Shown here: positions 1 through 11,934 of the stretch, piece after piece
Layout: the number at the start of each line of letters is the position of its first letter
Numbering within the stretch: the first letter of the stretch is position 1
Assembly (NCBI GenBank): GCA_030645535.1
Contig: JAUSNM010000027.1
Span: 1 to 64,000, forward strand
DNA length: 64,000 nt
Direction of reading: 5' to 3'
DNA from: Gallionella sp.
GTDB taxonomy: Bacteria > Pseudomonadota > Gammaproteobacteria > Burkholderiales > Gallionellaceae
Notes under the pieces: model-generated
What the model saw: only the letters and a program-made list of their open reading frames with translations
Told to the model about the DNA's origin: nothing
Database searches by the model: none
Position numbers and translations under genes: made by a program

Positions 1-26
1 TTGTTTAATTTATTTTTTAAAGAGCG
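1..26 (-). promoter_or_regulatory. boxA-like antitermination sequence of an rRNA leader
   Basis: Reverse complement reads GCTCTTTAAAAAATAAATTAAACAA, resembling rrn boxA (GCTCTTTAACAA), downstream of the promoter at 52-79. Confidence 0.65.
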
Positions 27-51
27 TTCGCTTTGCAGCGAAGAGGTCAGC

Positions 52-79
52 ATTATAGAGACTTAAAACATCTTGTCAA
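52..79 (-). promoter_or_regulatory. sigma70 rRNA-type promoter, proximal copy
   Basis: Minus strand TTGACA (74-79), 16-bp spacer, TATAAT (52-57). Confidence 0.8.
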
Positions 80-204
80 CTACATTTTGAAATCTTTCAA
101 ACCTCGCATCAACCGGCAAAACCGAATCATGTTACTGATTCTTAGAGCTTTTCTGGTTTCCCGTCCGGCTCCGTTTCAAACCTCGTCTCAGCGAAGAGGT
201 GCGC

Positions 205-232
205 ATTATAGAGACTTAAAACATCTTGTCAA
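205..232 (-). promoter_or_regulatory. sigma70 rRNA-type promoter, middle copy
   Basis: Minus strand TTGACA (227-232), 16-bp spacer, TATAAT (205-210); core nearly identical to the proximal copy. Confidence 0.8.
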
Positions 233-360
233 CTAAATCTTCACACCGTTTTTACATCCTCTCCAGAGACCGAAGAAACACAAACAATTCCTTGTTTATT
301 AAGCACTTTCTGTTTCCAGCTGCGCTTCGTTTCAACTGCTGTTTCCTTGAAGAGGTGCGC

Positions 361-388
361 ATTATAGAGATCCAAAACCCCACGTCAA
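361..388 (-). promoter_or_regulatory. sigma70 rRNA-type promoter, distal copy
   Basis: Minus strand TTGACG (383-388), 16-bp spacer, TATAAT (361-366); shares the GAAGAGGTGCGCATTATAGAGA block. Confidence 0.75.
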
Positions 389-510
389 CACATTTCGGAA
401 ATATCACTGCATTTACTATTTTCACCCCTGTTTATACACACTATTATCTGTAACTGAGGATGCCCGCAACGAACAGCGGCATGTTACTGGCCGGCACTTC
501 TGATCTGCAT

Positions 511-547
511 AATAAAAAACCGCAGGGGATGCCTGCGGTTTTTTATG
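511..547. terminator. Bidirectional rho-independent terminator
   Basis: AATAAAAAACCGCAGGggatGCCTGCGGTTTTTTAT. Confidence 0.8.
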
Positions 548-574
548 CTATTTGTTTCTCTTCCCTCTCCCCTG

Positions 575-633
575 CCCTCTCCCGCAATCGGGCGAGGGGA
601 ACAAGGAATCACTAAGCGAGTTTTACATTAGTG
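575..633. repeat. Double-hairpin repeat element at the 3' end of hemE
   Basis: CCCTCtCCCGcaatCGGGcGAGGG (575-598) and CACTAA...TTAGTG (610-633) overlapping the hemE stop. Confidence 0.55.
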
Positions 634-1692
634 GTACTTGCGGCTCAGTTCATGCACCGCTTCAACCATAGCTGCTACATGTTCAGGGTTGGTGTGCTGC
701 GAGATACCATGCCCCAGATTGAACACATGACCGCTGCCGTAGCCGTAGCTGCTCAGCACTTTTTCAACTTCGGTGCGAATCGCATTCGGATTTGCAAACA
801 AGACAGCAGGATCAAGATTGCCTTGCAATGCTACTTTGTGGCCAACCTTCTGGCGCGCAACACCGATATCCATCGTCCAGTCCAGACCGATCGCATCACA
901 ACCAGTAGCTGCGATGCTGTCTATCCACAAACCGCCACCCTTGGTGAACACGATATTTGGGATGCGCACGCCGTCTTTTTCCTTGATCAGTCCTGCCACG
1001 ATGCGCTGCGTGTAGGGCAGAGAAAATTCATGGTAAGCCGAATGCGACAACACGCCGCCCCAGGAATCGAAAATCATCACGGCTTGTGCGCCGGCTTCGA
1101 TCTGCGCATTCAGGTAAGCGATCACCGCCTGGGTGGTCACTTCAAGAATGTGATGCATCAGCTTAGGCTCGTTGTACATCAGCGTCTTCACGCGTGCGTA
1201 ATCATCGCTGCCGCCGCCTTCAACCATATAGCATGACAGGGTAAACGGGCTGCCTGAAAAACCGATCAGCGGGACGCTGCCATCCAGCGTCTTGCGAATC
1301 TGCGTCACCGCATCGGTGACATAACGCAAGTCCTTGTCGATGTCAGGCACACGCAATGCCATGATAGCCGCTTCATCGCGCAGCGGACGTTCGAACTTCG
1401 GGCCTTCGCCATCGGAGAAATAAAGACCCAGACCCATCGCATCCGGCACCGTCAAAATGTCCGAGAACAGGATAGCCGCGTCCAGTGGAAAACGTTCCAG
1501 CGGCTGCATCGTAACTTCTGTAGCGTAATCAGGGTTCTTGCAAAGACCCAGGAAACTGCCTGCGCGCTTGCGTGTTTCACGATATTCCGGCAGGAAGCGT
1601 CCGGCCTGGCGCATCATCCACAGCGGTGTGTATTCGGTAGGCTGACGCAACAGTGCGCGCAGAAAGGTATCGTTTTTAAGTTTGAAGTTCAT
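628..1692 (-). CDS. hemE: Uroporphyrinogen decarboxylase
   Basis: 354 aa; [19 protein letters not shown] and [13 protein letters not shown] motifs. Confidence 0.97.
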   Translation of the reverse strand: MNFKLKNDTFLRALLRQPTEYTPLWMMRQAGRFLPEYRETRKRAGSFLGLCKNPDYATEVTMQPLERFPLDAAILFSDILTVPDAMGLGLYFSDGEGPKFERPLRDEAAIMALRVPDIDKDLRYVTDAVTQIRKTLDGSVPLIGFSGSPFTLSCYMVEGGGSDDYARVKTLMYNEPKLMHHILEVTTQAVIAYLNAQIEAGAQAVMIFDSWGGVLSHSAYHEFSLPYTQRIVAGLIKEKDGVRIPNIVFTKGGGLWIDSIAATGCDAIGLDWTMDIGVARQKVGHKVALQGNLDPAVLFANPNAIRTEVEKVLSSYGYGSGHVFNLGHGISQHTNPEHVAAMVEAVHELSRKYH

Positions 1693-1744
1693 GTATAGCC
1701 TTTATTGTTATATCGGCGGAATAAATATCCCCGCCTCCCGTAAA

Positions 1745-3199
1745 TTAACGCGGTAAAACCGACGATCCCATCAGAAACTCGTCCACGGAGCGAGCGCACT
1801 GGCGGCCTTCGCGAATTGCCCAGACGATCAGCGACTGGCCGCGGCGCATATCGCCCGCAGTGAATACGCGATCGATGCTTGTACGGTAGTCATCGGTATT
1901 GGCTTTGATGTTGCCGCGCGCATCTTTTTCCACGCCAAACGCATCCAGTATTTTCTGTACGGGACTGACAAAGCCCATCGCCAGGAACACCAGATCAGCC
2001 TTCAGTTCAAACTCGCTACCCGCGACTTCAACCATCTTGCCATCTTTCCATTCGACACGGACCGCACTCAGCTTTTCGACTTTACCGTTGCTCCCTTTAA
2101 ACTCTTTAGTCGCAATGGCCCAGTCGCGACTGCAGCCTTCTTCATGCGAACTGGAAGTGCGCAGCTTCAGCGGCCAGTTAGGCCAGGTCAGCGGTTTGTT
2201 CTCCTGCTCCGGCGCACGCGGCATCACTTCTATCTGGGTGACCGATAACGCACCGTGACGATTCGAGGTGCCGACGCAATCGGAACCGGTATCACCGCCG
2301 CCGATTACAACCACATGCTTACCGGTCGCGCGGAGCTGTTCGGGTAATTCATCGCCTGCATTGACGCGGTTTTGCTGCGGCAAAAACTGCATCGCGTTGT
2401 AAATACCGTTCAAATCGCGACCCGGCACTGGCAAGTCGCGCGGCGTTTCAGCTCCGCCGGACAACACCACCGCATCGAACTGTGCCAGCAGCGCTTCAGG
2501 CGAGATCGTCACGCTCGCCATGTTTTCCACACCTATGTCGCTGTCTGTCCCGATAAACGTAGAGGTTTTAAACGTCACGCCCTCTGACTCCATCTGTGCG
2601 ACGCGACGGTCGATGTGCGACTTTTCCATCTTGAAGTCGGGAATGCCATAACGCATCAAGCCACCGATGCGGCTGTTCTTTTCAAACAGCGTCACATCGT
2701 GTCCGGCACGCGCCAGTTGCTGGGCGCACGCCATACCGGCAGGGCCGGAGCCTACGACGGCAACCTTCTTGCCGGTCTTCACAGTATTAACTTGAGGCAC
2801 GACCCAGCCCATCTCCCAGCCCTTGTCGATGATGGCGTGCTCGATGGACTTGATGCCCACCGCGTCGTCATTGATGTTCAGCGTACAAGCCGCTTCGCAA
2901 GGTGCGGGACACAAACGACCGGTAAATTCCGGGAAGTTGTTGGTGGAATGCAGCACATTCAGCGCCTGCTCCCAGTTGCCGCGATACACCAGATCATTCC
3001 AGTCGGGAATGATGTTGTTGACCGGGCAGCCGGAGGTGCAGAACGGCACGCCGCAATCCATGCAGCGCGCGCCTTGTATCTTGACCTGATCGTCGCTCAG
3101 ATGCAGCACGAACTCTTTATAGTTGGTGAGCCGTTCCGCGACCGGCAGACTTGCCTCAGACAGACGGTCATACTCCATGAATCCAGTTGGCTTACCCAT
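1745..3199 (-). CDS. gltD: Glutamate synthase small subunit
   Basis: 484 aa; N-terminal CxxCxxxxxxxxC clusters and [25 protein letters not shown]; start overlaps the gltB stop. Confidence 0.95.
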   Translation of the reverse strand: MGKPTGFMEYDRLSEASLPVAERLTNYKEFVLHLSDDQVKIQGARCMDCGVPFCTSGCPVNNIIPDWNDLVYRGNWEQALNVLHSTNNFPEFTGRLCPAPCEAACTLNINDDAVGIKSIEHAIIDKGWEMGWVVPQVNTVKTGKKVAVVGSGPAGMACAQQLARAGHDVTLFEKNSRIGGLMRYGIPDFKMEKSHIDRRVAQMESEGVTFKTSTFIGTDSDIGVENMASVTISPEALLAQFDAVVLSGGAETPRDLPVPGRDLNGIYNAMQFLPQQNRVNAGDELPEQLRATGKHVVVIGGGDTGSDCVGTSNRHGALSVTQIEVMPRAPEQENKPLTWPNWPLKLRTSSSHEEGCSRDWAIATKEFKGSNGKVEKLSAVRVEWKDGKMVEVAGSEFELKADLVFLAMGFVSPVQKILDAFGVEKDARGNIKANTDDYRTSIDRVFTAGDMRRGQSLIVWAIREGRQCARSVDEFLMGSSVLPR

Positions 3200-6100
3200 T
3201 ATGCAGCCTCCCCTTGGCTTAAATTTTGCGCAGCCTGCTCCTGCAACGCACGGCGATAATCGGTCGGCATGACCTTGGTGAACTTGGGCAGATAGTCCGA
3301 CCAGCTCTCAAGAATCAACCTTGCGCGTTCGCTGCCTGTATACAGCAGATGCTTTTCGATCTGTTCACGCAAAGCCTGTTCGTCGGCCTTGTTCAGATGA
3401 TTGAAATGCACGCGACCATGACTGGCTGGCAAATCTTCGGTGCTGTCCAGTGTTGCCAACTCTTCGGCAACAGGCTCCAGCGCCACCATAGTCAGATTGC
3501 AGCGTTTCTCGAAATCACCTGTCTCATCCAGCACGAAAGCTACGCCGCCGGACATACCCGCCGCGAAGTTGCGACCTGTTTGTCCCAGCACGACCACGAT
3601 GCCGCCGGTCATGTATTCGCAACCGTGATCGCCCAGTCCTTCGACGACCGCGATCGCGCCGGAATTGCGCACCGCGAAACGTTCGCCTGCCACGCCATTG
3701 AAGTAGCATTCACCCGACGTAGCACCATACAGCACGGTATTGCCGACGATAATGTTGTCAGCCGCAATCAGGTTTGCATCGTCAGGCGGCATGATGCTGA
3801 TGCGTCCGCCGCACAAACCCTTGCCCACGTAATCGTTGCCTTCGCCGCGCAATTCAAACGAGATGCCGTGCGACAGGAATGCACCGAAGCTTTGACCTGC
3901 TGTACCGCTGAATTTCACCTGGATGGTGTCGGCAGGCAATCCTGCATTACCGTAACGCTTGGCGACTTCATGCGACAACATCGTACCGACGGTGCGGTTG
4001 ACGTTGCGGATCTTGCTGTCTATTACTACAGGCACTTGATTATTAATCGCATTTTTCGCCTGTGCGATCAGCGTGTTGTCCAGCGCACGATCCAGCTCAT
4101 GATCCTGCTGTTCGGCATGTTGACGCGCTACATTGGCCGGCACCGCTGGCTGGTAAAAGACCTTGGAAAAATCCAGCCCTTGCGACTTCCAGTGGGCGAT
4201 GCTGTGTTTTACATCCAGCAGATCGGAACGGCCGATCAGATCGACGAAGCGGCGTATGCCCATCTGCGCCATCAATTCGCGCAACTCTTCTGCAACGAAG
4301 AAGAAGTAGTTCACCACATGTTCCGGCTGACCGGTAAATTTGCGGCGCAATTCCGGATCTTGCGTGGCAACACCGACAGGACAGGTGTTGAGGTGACATT
4401 TGCGCATCATGATGCAGCCTTCGACCACCAGCGGTGCCGTGGCGAAACCGAATTCATCCGCTCCCAACAGCGCACCGATCAGCACATCGCGACCGGTCTT
4501 GAGCTGTCCGTCCACCTGCAAGGCAACACGGCCGCGCAAATGGTTGAGCACCAGCGTTTGCTGCGCCTCGGCCAGACCCAGCTCCCAGGGCGTACCCGCA
4601 TGCTTGATCGAAGACATAGGGGATGCACCCGTACCGCCGTCGAAACCTGACACTACGATGTGATCGGCCTTGGCCTTAGACACGCCGGCAGCAACCGTCC
4701 CTACGCCGACTTCGGACACCAGCTTGACCGAAATCGATGCGGCGGGATTGGAATTCTTCAGATCATGGATCAACTGAGCCAGATCTTCGATCGAATAGAT
4801 GTCATGGTGCGGCGGTGGCGAAATCAGCCCCACGCCGGGGACCGAGAAACGCAACTTGGCGATATACTCGGACACCTTGTGACCGGGCAGCTGACCGCCT
4901 TCACCGGGCTTCGCACCCTGCGCCATCTTGATCTGAATCTGGTCCGCACTGGCCAGATATTCGGCAGTAACGCCGAAACGGCCGGAGGCAACCTGTTTGA
5001 TCTTCGAACGCAACGAATCGCCTGCCTTCATTTCACGGTCTGATTCGATACGACTCTTGCCGATGATGTCGGAGAGCATCTCGCCGCCCTTCAAAACCGC
5101 AAAACGCGCCGCATCCTCACCACCTTCGCCGGTATTGGACTTGCCGCCGATGCGGTTCATCGCGATGGCAAGCGTGGTGTGCGCTTCCGTCGAAATGGAA
5201 CCCAACGACATCGCGCCGGTGACGAAACGCTTGACGATCTCTTTCGCAGATTCAACTTCATCCAGCGGCACGGCAGCGCCCGCAGACTTGATCTCGAACA
5301 GCCCGCGCAAGGTCTTGAGCTTTGTGCTCTGCTCATTGATCAGCTTGGCGTATTCCTTGTAGGTCGAAGCATTGTTGGTGCGCGTGGCCATCTGCAACTT
5401 GGCGATGGAGTCTGGCGTCCACATGTGCTCTTCACCGCGCACGCGGTAAGCGTATTCGCCGCCCGCTTCCAGCGCATTTGTCAGGACAGGGTCATTACCG
5501 AACGCATCTTTATGCGTACGCAAAGCTTCTTCGGCCACCTCGGTCAAGCCGATGCCTTCAATTTGAGTCGCTGTACCGGTGAAGTACTGGGCCACAAAAG
5601 ATGAATCCAGGCCGATCGCCTCGAATATCTGCGCGCCGCAGTAGGACTGATAAGTGGAAATACCCATCTTGGACATGACCTTCATCAGGCCCTTGTCGAT
5701 CGCCTTGATGAAACGCTTCTTGGCTTCTTTTGCATCTGTGCCGGCGGATACGCTCATCGACACGATGGTTTCAAAAGCCAGCCAAGGGCACACGGCTTCA
5801 GCGCCGTAGCCTGCCAGCAAGGCGAAGTGATGCACTTCGCGTGCCGAACCGGTATCGACCACCAGCCCCGTGCTGGTACGCAGACCTGCATGCACCAGAT
5901 ATTGATGCACGCGGGAACACGCCACCAGCGCCGGGATAGCGACACGCTCAGCCGACATGGCGCGGTCAGACAAGATCAGCACGTTATAACCATCGGCAAC
6001 AGCCTTGTCAGCTGCGGCGCACAGCGCCTTCAGGTAAATCTCACATCCATTCGCACCTTCACCAGCCGGATAGGTGATATCCAGCACAAGCGAGCGGTAA

Positions 6101-7881
6101 CGGCTTCCGGTTAGCTGATCGATGTTGCACAGACGCGCGATGTCGTCATTCGACAACACCGGCTGATGCACTTCCAGACGCAGCATAGGCACGGTCTCGT
6201 CAATGCCGAGCAGATTGGGCTTGGGGCCGATAAACGAAGTCAGCGACATGACGATTTCTTCGCGGATCGGATCGATTGGCGGATTGGTCACCTGCGCGAA
6301 CAGCTGCTGGAAATAATCGTAGAACGAGCGATTCTTGTTCGACAACACTGCAAGAGCGGCATCCGTACCCATGGAACCGGTAGGTTCTTCACCCGCGCTG
6401 ATCATCGGCGCCAATATAAACTTCACGTCTTCCTGCGAATAGCCAAACGCTTGCTGGGTATCCAGCAACGATGCGTTCAACTTGTTTTCACTGACTGTCA
6501 CCGGCAGATCACCCAGGAAATACCGCGATTCCTCGATCCACTGACGGTAAGGCTTGGCCGTGGCGAGCTGGTTCTTCAGTTCGGCATCGTCGATGATACG
6601 ACCGGCTTCCATGTCGATCAGGAACATCTTGCCTGGCTGCAAACGCCATTTCTTGAGGACTTTATGTTGTGGAATATTCAGCACGCCCATTTCGGATGCA
6701 AGCAACACCACATCATCATCGGTAATCAGATAACGCGCGGGGCGCAGACCGTTACGATCAAGCGTAGCACCGATCATGCGACCATCGGTAAACGCCACGG
6801 CAGCGGGACCATCCCACGGCTCCATCAGCGCGGCATGATACTCATAGAAGGCGCGACGTTCTTCATCCATCAATGGATTGCCTGCCCACGCTTCCGGAAT
6901 CAGCAACATCATCGCATGCGGCAAGGAATAACCGCCCGCCACCAGCAATTCCAGCGCGTTGTCGAAACAGGCCGAGTCGGACTGACCATCCACGATCAGC
7001 GGCCAGAGCTTTTCCAGATCACTGCCCAGCAAATTGGAAGACATCGCCGCATGGCGTGCCGCCATCCAGTTCACGTTGCCGCGCACGGTATTGATTTCGC
7101 CATTATGCGCAATCATGCGGAACGGATGCGCCAGATCCCAACTCGGGAAAGTATTGGTAGAGAAACGTTGATGCACCAGCGCCAGCGCGCTGATCACCGT
7201 GCTGTCCTTCAAATCCGGGTAATACTTGCCTACCTGGTCGGCCAGCAACATACCCTTATAAACTATCGTACGGGCGGACAGGGAAGGAATGTAAAAACCC
7301 TTGCCCTGCGCATTTGCCAGGCCATTTACGGCATGCTCAGCCGTCTTGCGAATCACGAACAGCTTGCGCTCAAAGGCGTCCGTGTCGGCGCAGTTTTTTC
7401 CGCACTCGATGAACACCTGGCGAACGACAGGCTCGACCAGCTTGACGCTCTCGCCCAGAATGGAACTATCCACCGGCACATCGCGCCAACCCAGCAGTTG
7501 CTGGCCTTCAGCCAAGACCTTGTCTGCGATGATTTGCTCAACTGCGGCGCGTGCTACTGCGTCGCGAGGCATGAACAACATACCCACACCATAGCGACCT
7601 GCCTGGGGCAAGGCCAGGCCCAGTGTCGCGCATTGCGCACGGAAGAACGCATCGGGAATCTGCAATAAAATACCCGCACCGTCACCCGCTAACGGGTCAG
7701 CACCCGTCGCACCGCGATGGGTCAGGTTTTCCAGTATCTGCAAACCTTGACTAACCATTTCATGGCTTTTTTTGCCCTTGATATGGGCAACAAACCCCAC
7801 TCCACAGGCATCGCGCTCCTGGCGCGGGTCATACAAACCTTGTTGTATCGGCAAAGAAGAGTTAACCACGGCATTCCTCAA
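3199..7881 (-). CDS. gltB: Glutamate synthase large subunit
   Basis: 1560 aa; [36 protein letters not shown]. Confidence 0.97.
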   Translation of the reverse strand: MRNAVVNSSLPIQQGLYDPRQERDACGVGFVAHIKGKKSHEMVSQGLQILENLTHRGATGADPLAGDGAGILLQIPDAFFRAQCATLGLALPQAGRYGVGMLFMPRDAVARAAVEQIIADKVLAEGQQLLGWRDVPVDSSILGESVKLVEPVVRQVFIECGKNCADTDAFERKLFVIRKTAEHAVNGLANAQGKGFYIPSLSARTIVYKGMLLADQVGKYYPDLKDSTVISALALVHQRFSTNTFPSWDLAHPFRMIAHNGEINTVRGNVNWMAARHAAMSSNLLGSDLEKLWPLIVDGQSDSACFDNALELLVAGGYSLPHAMMLLIPEAWAGNPLMDEERRAFYEYHAALMEPWDGPAAVAFTDGRMIGATLDRNGLRPARYLITDDDVVLLASEMGVLNIPQHKVLKKWRLQPGKMFLIDMEAGRIIDDAELKNQLATAKPYRQWIEESRYFLGDLPVTVSENKLNASLLDTQQAFGYSQEDVKFILAPMISAGEEPTGSMGTDAALAVLSNKNRSFYDYFQQLFAQVTNPPIDPIREEIVMSLTSFIGPKPNLLGIDETVPMLRLEVHQPVLSNDDIARLCNIDQLTGSRYRSLVLDITYPAGEGANGCEIYLKALCAAADKAVADGYNVLILSDRAMSAERVAIPALVACSRVHQYLVHAGLRTSTGLVVDTGSAREVHHFALLAGYGAEAVCPWLAFETIVSMSVSAGTDAKEAKKRFIKAIDKGLMKVMSKMGISTYQSYCGAQIFEAIGLDSSFVAQYFTGTATQIEGIGLTEVAEEALRTHKDAFGNDPVLTNALEAGGEYAYRVRGEEHMWTPDSIAKLQMATRTNNASTYKEYAKLINEQSTKLKTLRGLFEIKSAGAAVPLDEVESAKEIVKRFVTGAMSLGSISTEAHTTLAIAMNRIGGKSNTGEGGEDAARFAVLKGGEMLSDIIGKSRIESDREMKAGDSLRSKIKQVASGRFGVTAEYLASADQIQIKMAQGAKPGEGGQLPGHKVSEYIAKLRFSVPGVGLISPPPHHDIYSIEDLAQLIHDLKNSNPAASISVKLVSEVGVGTVAAGVSKAKADHIVVSGFDGGTGASPMSSIKHAGTPWELGLAEAQQTLVLNHLRGRVALQVDGQLKTGRDVLIGALLGADEFGFATAPLVVEGCIMMRKCHLNTCPVGVATQDPELRRKFTGQPEHVVNYFFFVAEELRELMAQMGIRRFVDLIGRSDLLDVKHSIAHWKSQGLDFSKVFYQPAVPANVARQHAEQQDHELDRALDNTLIAQAKNAINNQVPVVIDSKIRNVNRTVGTMLSHEVAKRYGNAGLPADTIQVKFSGTAGQSFGAFLSHGISFELRGEGNDYVGKGLCGGRISIMPPDDANLIAADNIIVGNTVLYGATSGECYFNGVAGERFAVRNSGAIAVVEGLGDHGCEYMTGGIVVVLGQTGRNFAAGMSGGVAFVLDETGDFEKRCNLTMVALEPVAEELATLDSTEDLPASHGRVHFNHLNKADEQALREQIEKHLLYTGSERARLILESWSDYLPKFTKVMPTDYRRALQEQAAQNLSQGEAA

Positions 7882-8119
7882 TCAAATCAAACTGGGTGTT
7901 GAAAACGACGTAGATGAGCTTATTCAGCGCACCTGTCTGCGGTCTGTTTTAACACGCTGTTAATGCAAAAAAATGACGACACGCGTCGCCATACCTACTA
8001 CCCACACTCAAAATACGAAAGCGAAAGGGCAGGAATCTTACATCTAATCATGCCTATCGGCAACCAAAGTGAGCAGATCCGGCAAGCGTATCCCCAGATC
8101 AACCGGTGCAACTGCATTG

Positions 8120-8500
8120 GCGCAGCCATACCAGCCTGCCGTTCTCGAACTGGCTGAACGATTACGGGAGAAGCGCCGGGAAGCGCTGGCAGATGGCATC
8201 ATTGATCGGCCATCTTGGTGCGCAACGAGAGCCTGCGTCCAATCGAGCAACAGAATCCCGCCACACTTGATTTACACAATCATGCCGTCACTCATGCGCT
8301 GGAATATGCCTCCGCTTTGCCGGGACAGGCGCATGGTACGAGAATGACGCCATTACCCTAGCCGACCTGGCGCTGGTGAGCGCGTTAATTTATCCGGACC
8401 TGCGCCAGTCCAAGCGGGAATGGCGCAGCGCGCATCAAAACCTGACTGCGTGGTTTGCCAGCGTCAGTGCCTGGCCCGGCCCAATCGCTTCAAACAAGGT
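8120..8500 (+). pseudogene. Decayed glutathione S-transferase C-terminal region
   Basis: GST-like peptides continue across different frames: ELAERLREKRREALADGIID, then AILVRNESLRPIEQQNPATLDLHNHAVTHALEYASALPGQA, then WYENDAITLADLALVSALIYPDLRQSKREWRSAHQNLTAWFASVSAWPG. Confidence 0.75.
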
Positions 8501-8557
8501 GTAGCGACAGCTGTTCTTTCGCTACCCAATGCAAAAAACTGCTTCGCAACGGCGACG

Positions 8558-10672
8558 TCAGTGCAATTTTGGCAATACGCTGGCGGCCAGTCTGGCGTTG
8601 CTTTTCAGCAGACCAACCTCATCGCTGAGTATATGCACGGCTTCGTCAAGCAATACATCCTTGGCATTTTTCCTGTTTTTTTCCATTGCAAGATCAGCGT
8701 CGAGGTTGCGTTCGTTCGCTTGCAAGCCATCGTCCTGAAGTGCTGAACTTCCGGCTTCAACTGTGGCGCCCTGGTTTTTCTCACGCAACTTGACCCTCGC
8801 TTCCTGCACTTCGCGCTCATTTCGACGTTCAGCTTCATTGAGCGAGATTGCGTTTTGCTTACGTCTGGCGTTGAATTCGGCAATGTCTTCCCGCAGATAC
8901 TGAAAGTCTTTGTCACTTGCCACGCGCAGGTTATGCTTCGCAATCAGCCTGGGCACAACGCCCGTCAAATCACCGGATCGCGTATAGTCAGCCGCCTTTA
9001 TTTGTGTCCATGGCAAGGCATTGTCATAGCTGGACTCTCCAAAATCCTCCTCATCCGTCATCGCAGGCAGGCTGATATCCGGCGTCACGCCGCGCAACTG
9101 GGTGGTGCCGCCATTGATGCGGAAAAATTGCGCAATGGTCATCTTGAGCTCGCCATATTTGGGCTTTTCGTTTTTCACCAGTTGATCCAGGTTGACCACA
9201 GACTGCACCGTGCCTTTGCCAAAGCTGGTCTCGCCGATGACAACGCCACGACCATAATCCTGTATTGCGGCCGCGAAAATTTCCGAGGCGGATGCCGAGC
9301 CCCGGTTGATGAGTATGCCCAGCGGCCCATTCCAGGCAACACCGGCGTTAATGTCGCTCGAGACAGTTACCTGCCCCTTGGAGTCGCGTTGCTGCACGAC
9401 AGGACCTTTGTTTATAAACAGGCCGGTCAGCTCTATGGCTTCATCCAGTGATCCGCCGCCATTGTTGCGCAGATCTATCAGCACGCTATCCACCTGGTCT
9501 TTTTTGAATGCCTCCAGCAGGTGCGACACATCCCGGGTCGCGCTTTTAAAATCCTTGTCACCCTTTTGGCGGGCAGAAAAATCCAGATAAAATCCTGGCA
9601 AGGTGATCACACCGATGTGTCGCGTAGCTCCCCCGTCCTTCACCTCAATGATGGTTTTTTTAGCCGCCTGTTTATCCAGGCTGATTTTTTTCCGGACCAG
9701 TGAAATGAGATTGTGTTTGCCGTCAGGACCCGCCTCCGCAGGCAGCACATCGAGACGTACCGCTGTATTTTCGGCACCTCGTATCAGGGCCACCGTGTCA
9801 TCGAGGCGCCAACCCATCACGTCAACAGGAATACTCGTGCCACCCTGCCCGACGCCCACAATACGATCCCCGACTTTCAACTTGCCTGACAAGGCCGCAG
9901 GACCGCCAGCCACCAGTTCCCTGATGGTGGTGTATTCATCCTTGTCTTGCAGCACGGCACCAATGCCGACAAGGGACAGTTTCATCGAAATATCGAAATC
10001 TTCCGAAGCGCGCATCCCCAGATAATCGGTATGCGGGTCAATCGCCATCGCATAAGCACTCATGAAACGCTGAAATACATCGTCGCTTTTAACCTTGGAC
10101 AGACCGCTCAAGGACTTGTCATAGCGCTTGTTCAGTGTATCGCCTATGCTTTTGTCGTCCTTGCCAGCCAGTTTGAGGCGCAGCCAGTCATTTTTAACAC
10201 GGCGGCGCCACAGCTCGTTAATTTCATCGGTAGATTTTGACCATGTCGCATTCTTGCGGGTGTATTGATAACTTTCCTTACTTTCAAAATCAAAGCCTTT
10301 GTGTAACAAAGAACGCGCATAAGCGATGCGTTCAGTCATGCGCTGCTGATAAAGATTGTAAATAGCAAAAGGAATGCTCAGGTCTTCCTTGAGTATGGCA
10401 TCGTCGAGTTTGGTTCGCGCATTGGCAAACTGATCGATGTCAGTCTGCAGGAAAAATAACTTTTCTCCATCCAGCGCTTTCAGATAATTGTCGAATATTT
10501 TCGCGGAGGCCTCATCGTCAAGCGGTATGCGTTTGTAATGATACCGGGTCAGCACTTCAGCGGATAAAAGCGCAGCCTGAGCCTGTTGCGTCAGCGGAGC
10601 CAGCTCAGGCGCTGCCAGCGTTGTATTGAGCGTAAGCAACGCCAGTACGATCCACAGTATTTTATTTTTCAT
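8558..10672 (-). CDS. prc: Carboxy-terminal processing protease, S41 family (tail-specific protease)
   Basis: 704 aa; signal peptide, PDZ region, GSASASEIFAAAIQDYGRGVVIGETSFGKGTVQ. Confidence 0.92.
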   Translation of the reverse strand: MKNKILWIVLALLTLNTTLAAPELAPLTQQAQAALLSAEVLTRYHYKRIPLDDEASAKIFDNYLKALDGEKLFFLQTDIDQFANARTKLDDAILKEDLSIPFAIYNLYQQRMTERIAYARSLLHKGFDFESKESYQYTRKNATWSKSTDEINELWRRRVKNDWLRLKLAGKDDKSIGDTLNKRYDKSLSGLSKVKSDDVFQRFMSAYAMAIDPHTDYLGMRASEDFDISMKLSLVGIGAVLQDKDEYTTIRELVAGGPAALSGKLKVGDRIVGVGQGGTSIPVDVMGWRLDDTVALIRGAENTAVRLDVLPAEAGPDGKHNLISLVRKKISLDKQAAKKTIIEVKDGGATRHIGVITLPGFYLDFSARQKGDKDFKSATRDVSHLLEAFKKDQVDSVLIDLRNNGGGSLDEAIELTGLFINKGPVVQQRDSKGQVTVSSDINAGVAWNGPLGILINRGSASASEIFAAAIQDYGRGVVIGETSFGKGTVQSVVNLDQLVKNEKPKYGELKMTIAQFFRINGGTTQLRGVTPDISLPAMTDEEDFGESSYDNALPWTQIKAADYTRSGDLTGVVPRLIAKHNLRVASDKDFQYLREDIAEFNARRKQNAISLNEAERRNEREVQEARVKLREKNQGATVEAGSSALQDDGLQANERNLDADLAMEKNRKNAKDVLLDEAVHILSDEVGLLKSNARLAASVLPKLH

Positions 10673-10801
10673 TTGTATGCCCGGAACTCATTGTTTAAAT
10701 TATATCTTTCAAACCGCTTCAACCTGAATTTTTTCTGTCTGACGGGTGTTAGAGACACCGCTCACGGCAATGGGTTCCTGATGTATGTTAATCGTGACTT
10801 G

Positions 10802-11914
10802 TCAGAGAAAGTTTTCCGGTGCCGTATAAGGCAGATCGAAGGTATTGGCCACCGCACGATAGGTGACTTTGCCCTCAGCTATATTCAAGCCCTGACGCAG
10901 CGGCAGACTGCCCTGCAGCGCCCGTTTCCAGCCCTTGTTCGCCAGTTGCAGCAAATAAGGGAAGGTAGCATTGGTCAGTGCCAGCGTGGAGGTGCGCGGC
11001 ACGCCGCCCGGCATGTTCGCCACGGCATAGTGAATCACGCCATCGACGACATAAATCGGATTTTCATGCGTGGTTGGATGAGTCGTCTCTGCACAGCCGC
11101 CCTGATCCACCGCGACATCAACGATGACAGATCCTGGCAGCATCAGTTTCAGATCTTCCCGGCGTATCAGCCTGGGCGCGGCAGCCCCGGGAATGAGCAC
11201 GCCACCGATGACCAGGTCGGCGCTGGTAATCTGCTCCAGCAGATTATGGCGGTTGGAGAACAGTGTCTGCACGTTGGCGGGCAGCACCTCGGACAGACGC
11301 CGCAGGCGTTCCAGCGACACATCCAGCAGCGTGACACGCGCGCCCAGGCCTGCCGCCAGGCGGGCCGCATTGCTGCCCACCACCCCGCCGCCTATGATTA
11401 CCACATGCGCCGGTGCGACACCGGGCACGCCGCCTAACAGCACGCCGCGTCCGCCATACAGTTTCTCCAGATACCTGGCACCTTCCTGCACTGCCATCCG
11501 CCCTGCCACTTCCGACATCGGCGTCAACAGGGGCAGCTCGCCGGTGGGCTGCGCCACGGTCTCATAAGCGATGCAGATCGCGCCGGAATCGAGATGTGCC
11601 TGAGTCAGTTCGCGGTCAGCCGCAAAATGAAAATAGGTAAAGATGATTTGGCCGGTGCGCAGCCGTTGCCATTCGGACCGGATCGGTTCCTTGACCTTGA
11701 CGATCAGTTCGGCTGCCGCCCAGATAGCATCGGCATCGGGAATAATCTGCGCACCGGCAGTCCGGTATTGCTCATCGCTGAATCCGCTGCCCTCCCCGGC
11801 ACCGCATTCCAGCCAAACCTCGTGCCCTGCCGCAACCAATGCAGCTACGCCTGACGGCACCAGTGCCACACGGCTCTCATTGGTCTTGATCTCTCTTGGA
11901 ACGCCGATTTTCAT
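10802..11914 (-). CDS. ald: Alanine dehydrogenase
   Basis: 370 aa; MKIGVPREIKTNESRVALVPSGV and VVIIGGGVVGSNAARLAAGLGA. Confidence 0.95.
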   Translation of the reverse strand: MKIGVPREIKTNESRVALVPSGVAALVAAGHEVWLECGAGEGSGFSDEQYRTAGAQIIPDADAIWAAAELIVKVKEPIRSEWQRLRTGQIIFTYFHFAADRELTQAHLDSGAICIAYETVAQPTGELPLLTPMSEVAGRMAVQEGARYLEKLYGGRGVLLGGVPGVAPAHVVIIGGGVVGSNAARLAAGLGARVTLLDVSLERLRRLSEVLPANVQTLFSNRHNLLEQITSADLVIGGVLIPGAAAPRLIRREDLKLMLPGSVIVDVAVDQGGCAETTHPTTHENPIYVVDGVIHYAVANMPGGVPRTSTLALTNATFPYLLQLANKGWKRALQGSLPLRQGLNIAEGKVTYRAVANTFDLPYTAPENFL

Positions 11915-11934
11915 TTTCCAAATCTCCCGTTAAC

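Noticed and set aside
3226-4650. 474-aa plus-strand ORF (also 500 aa at 6166-7668)
   Set aside because: Antisense to gltB; His/Arg-rich translation with no recognisable domain, explained by codon bias of the real gene.
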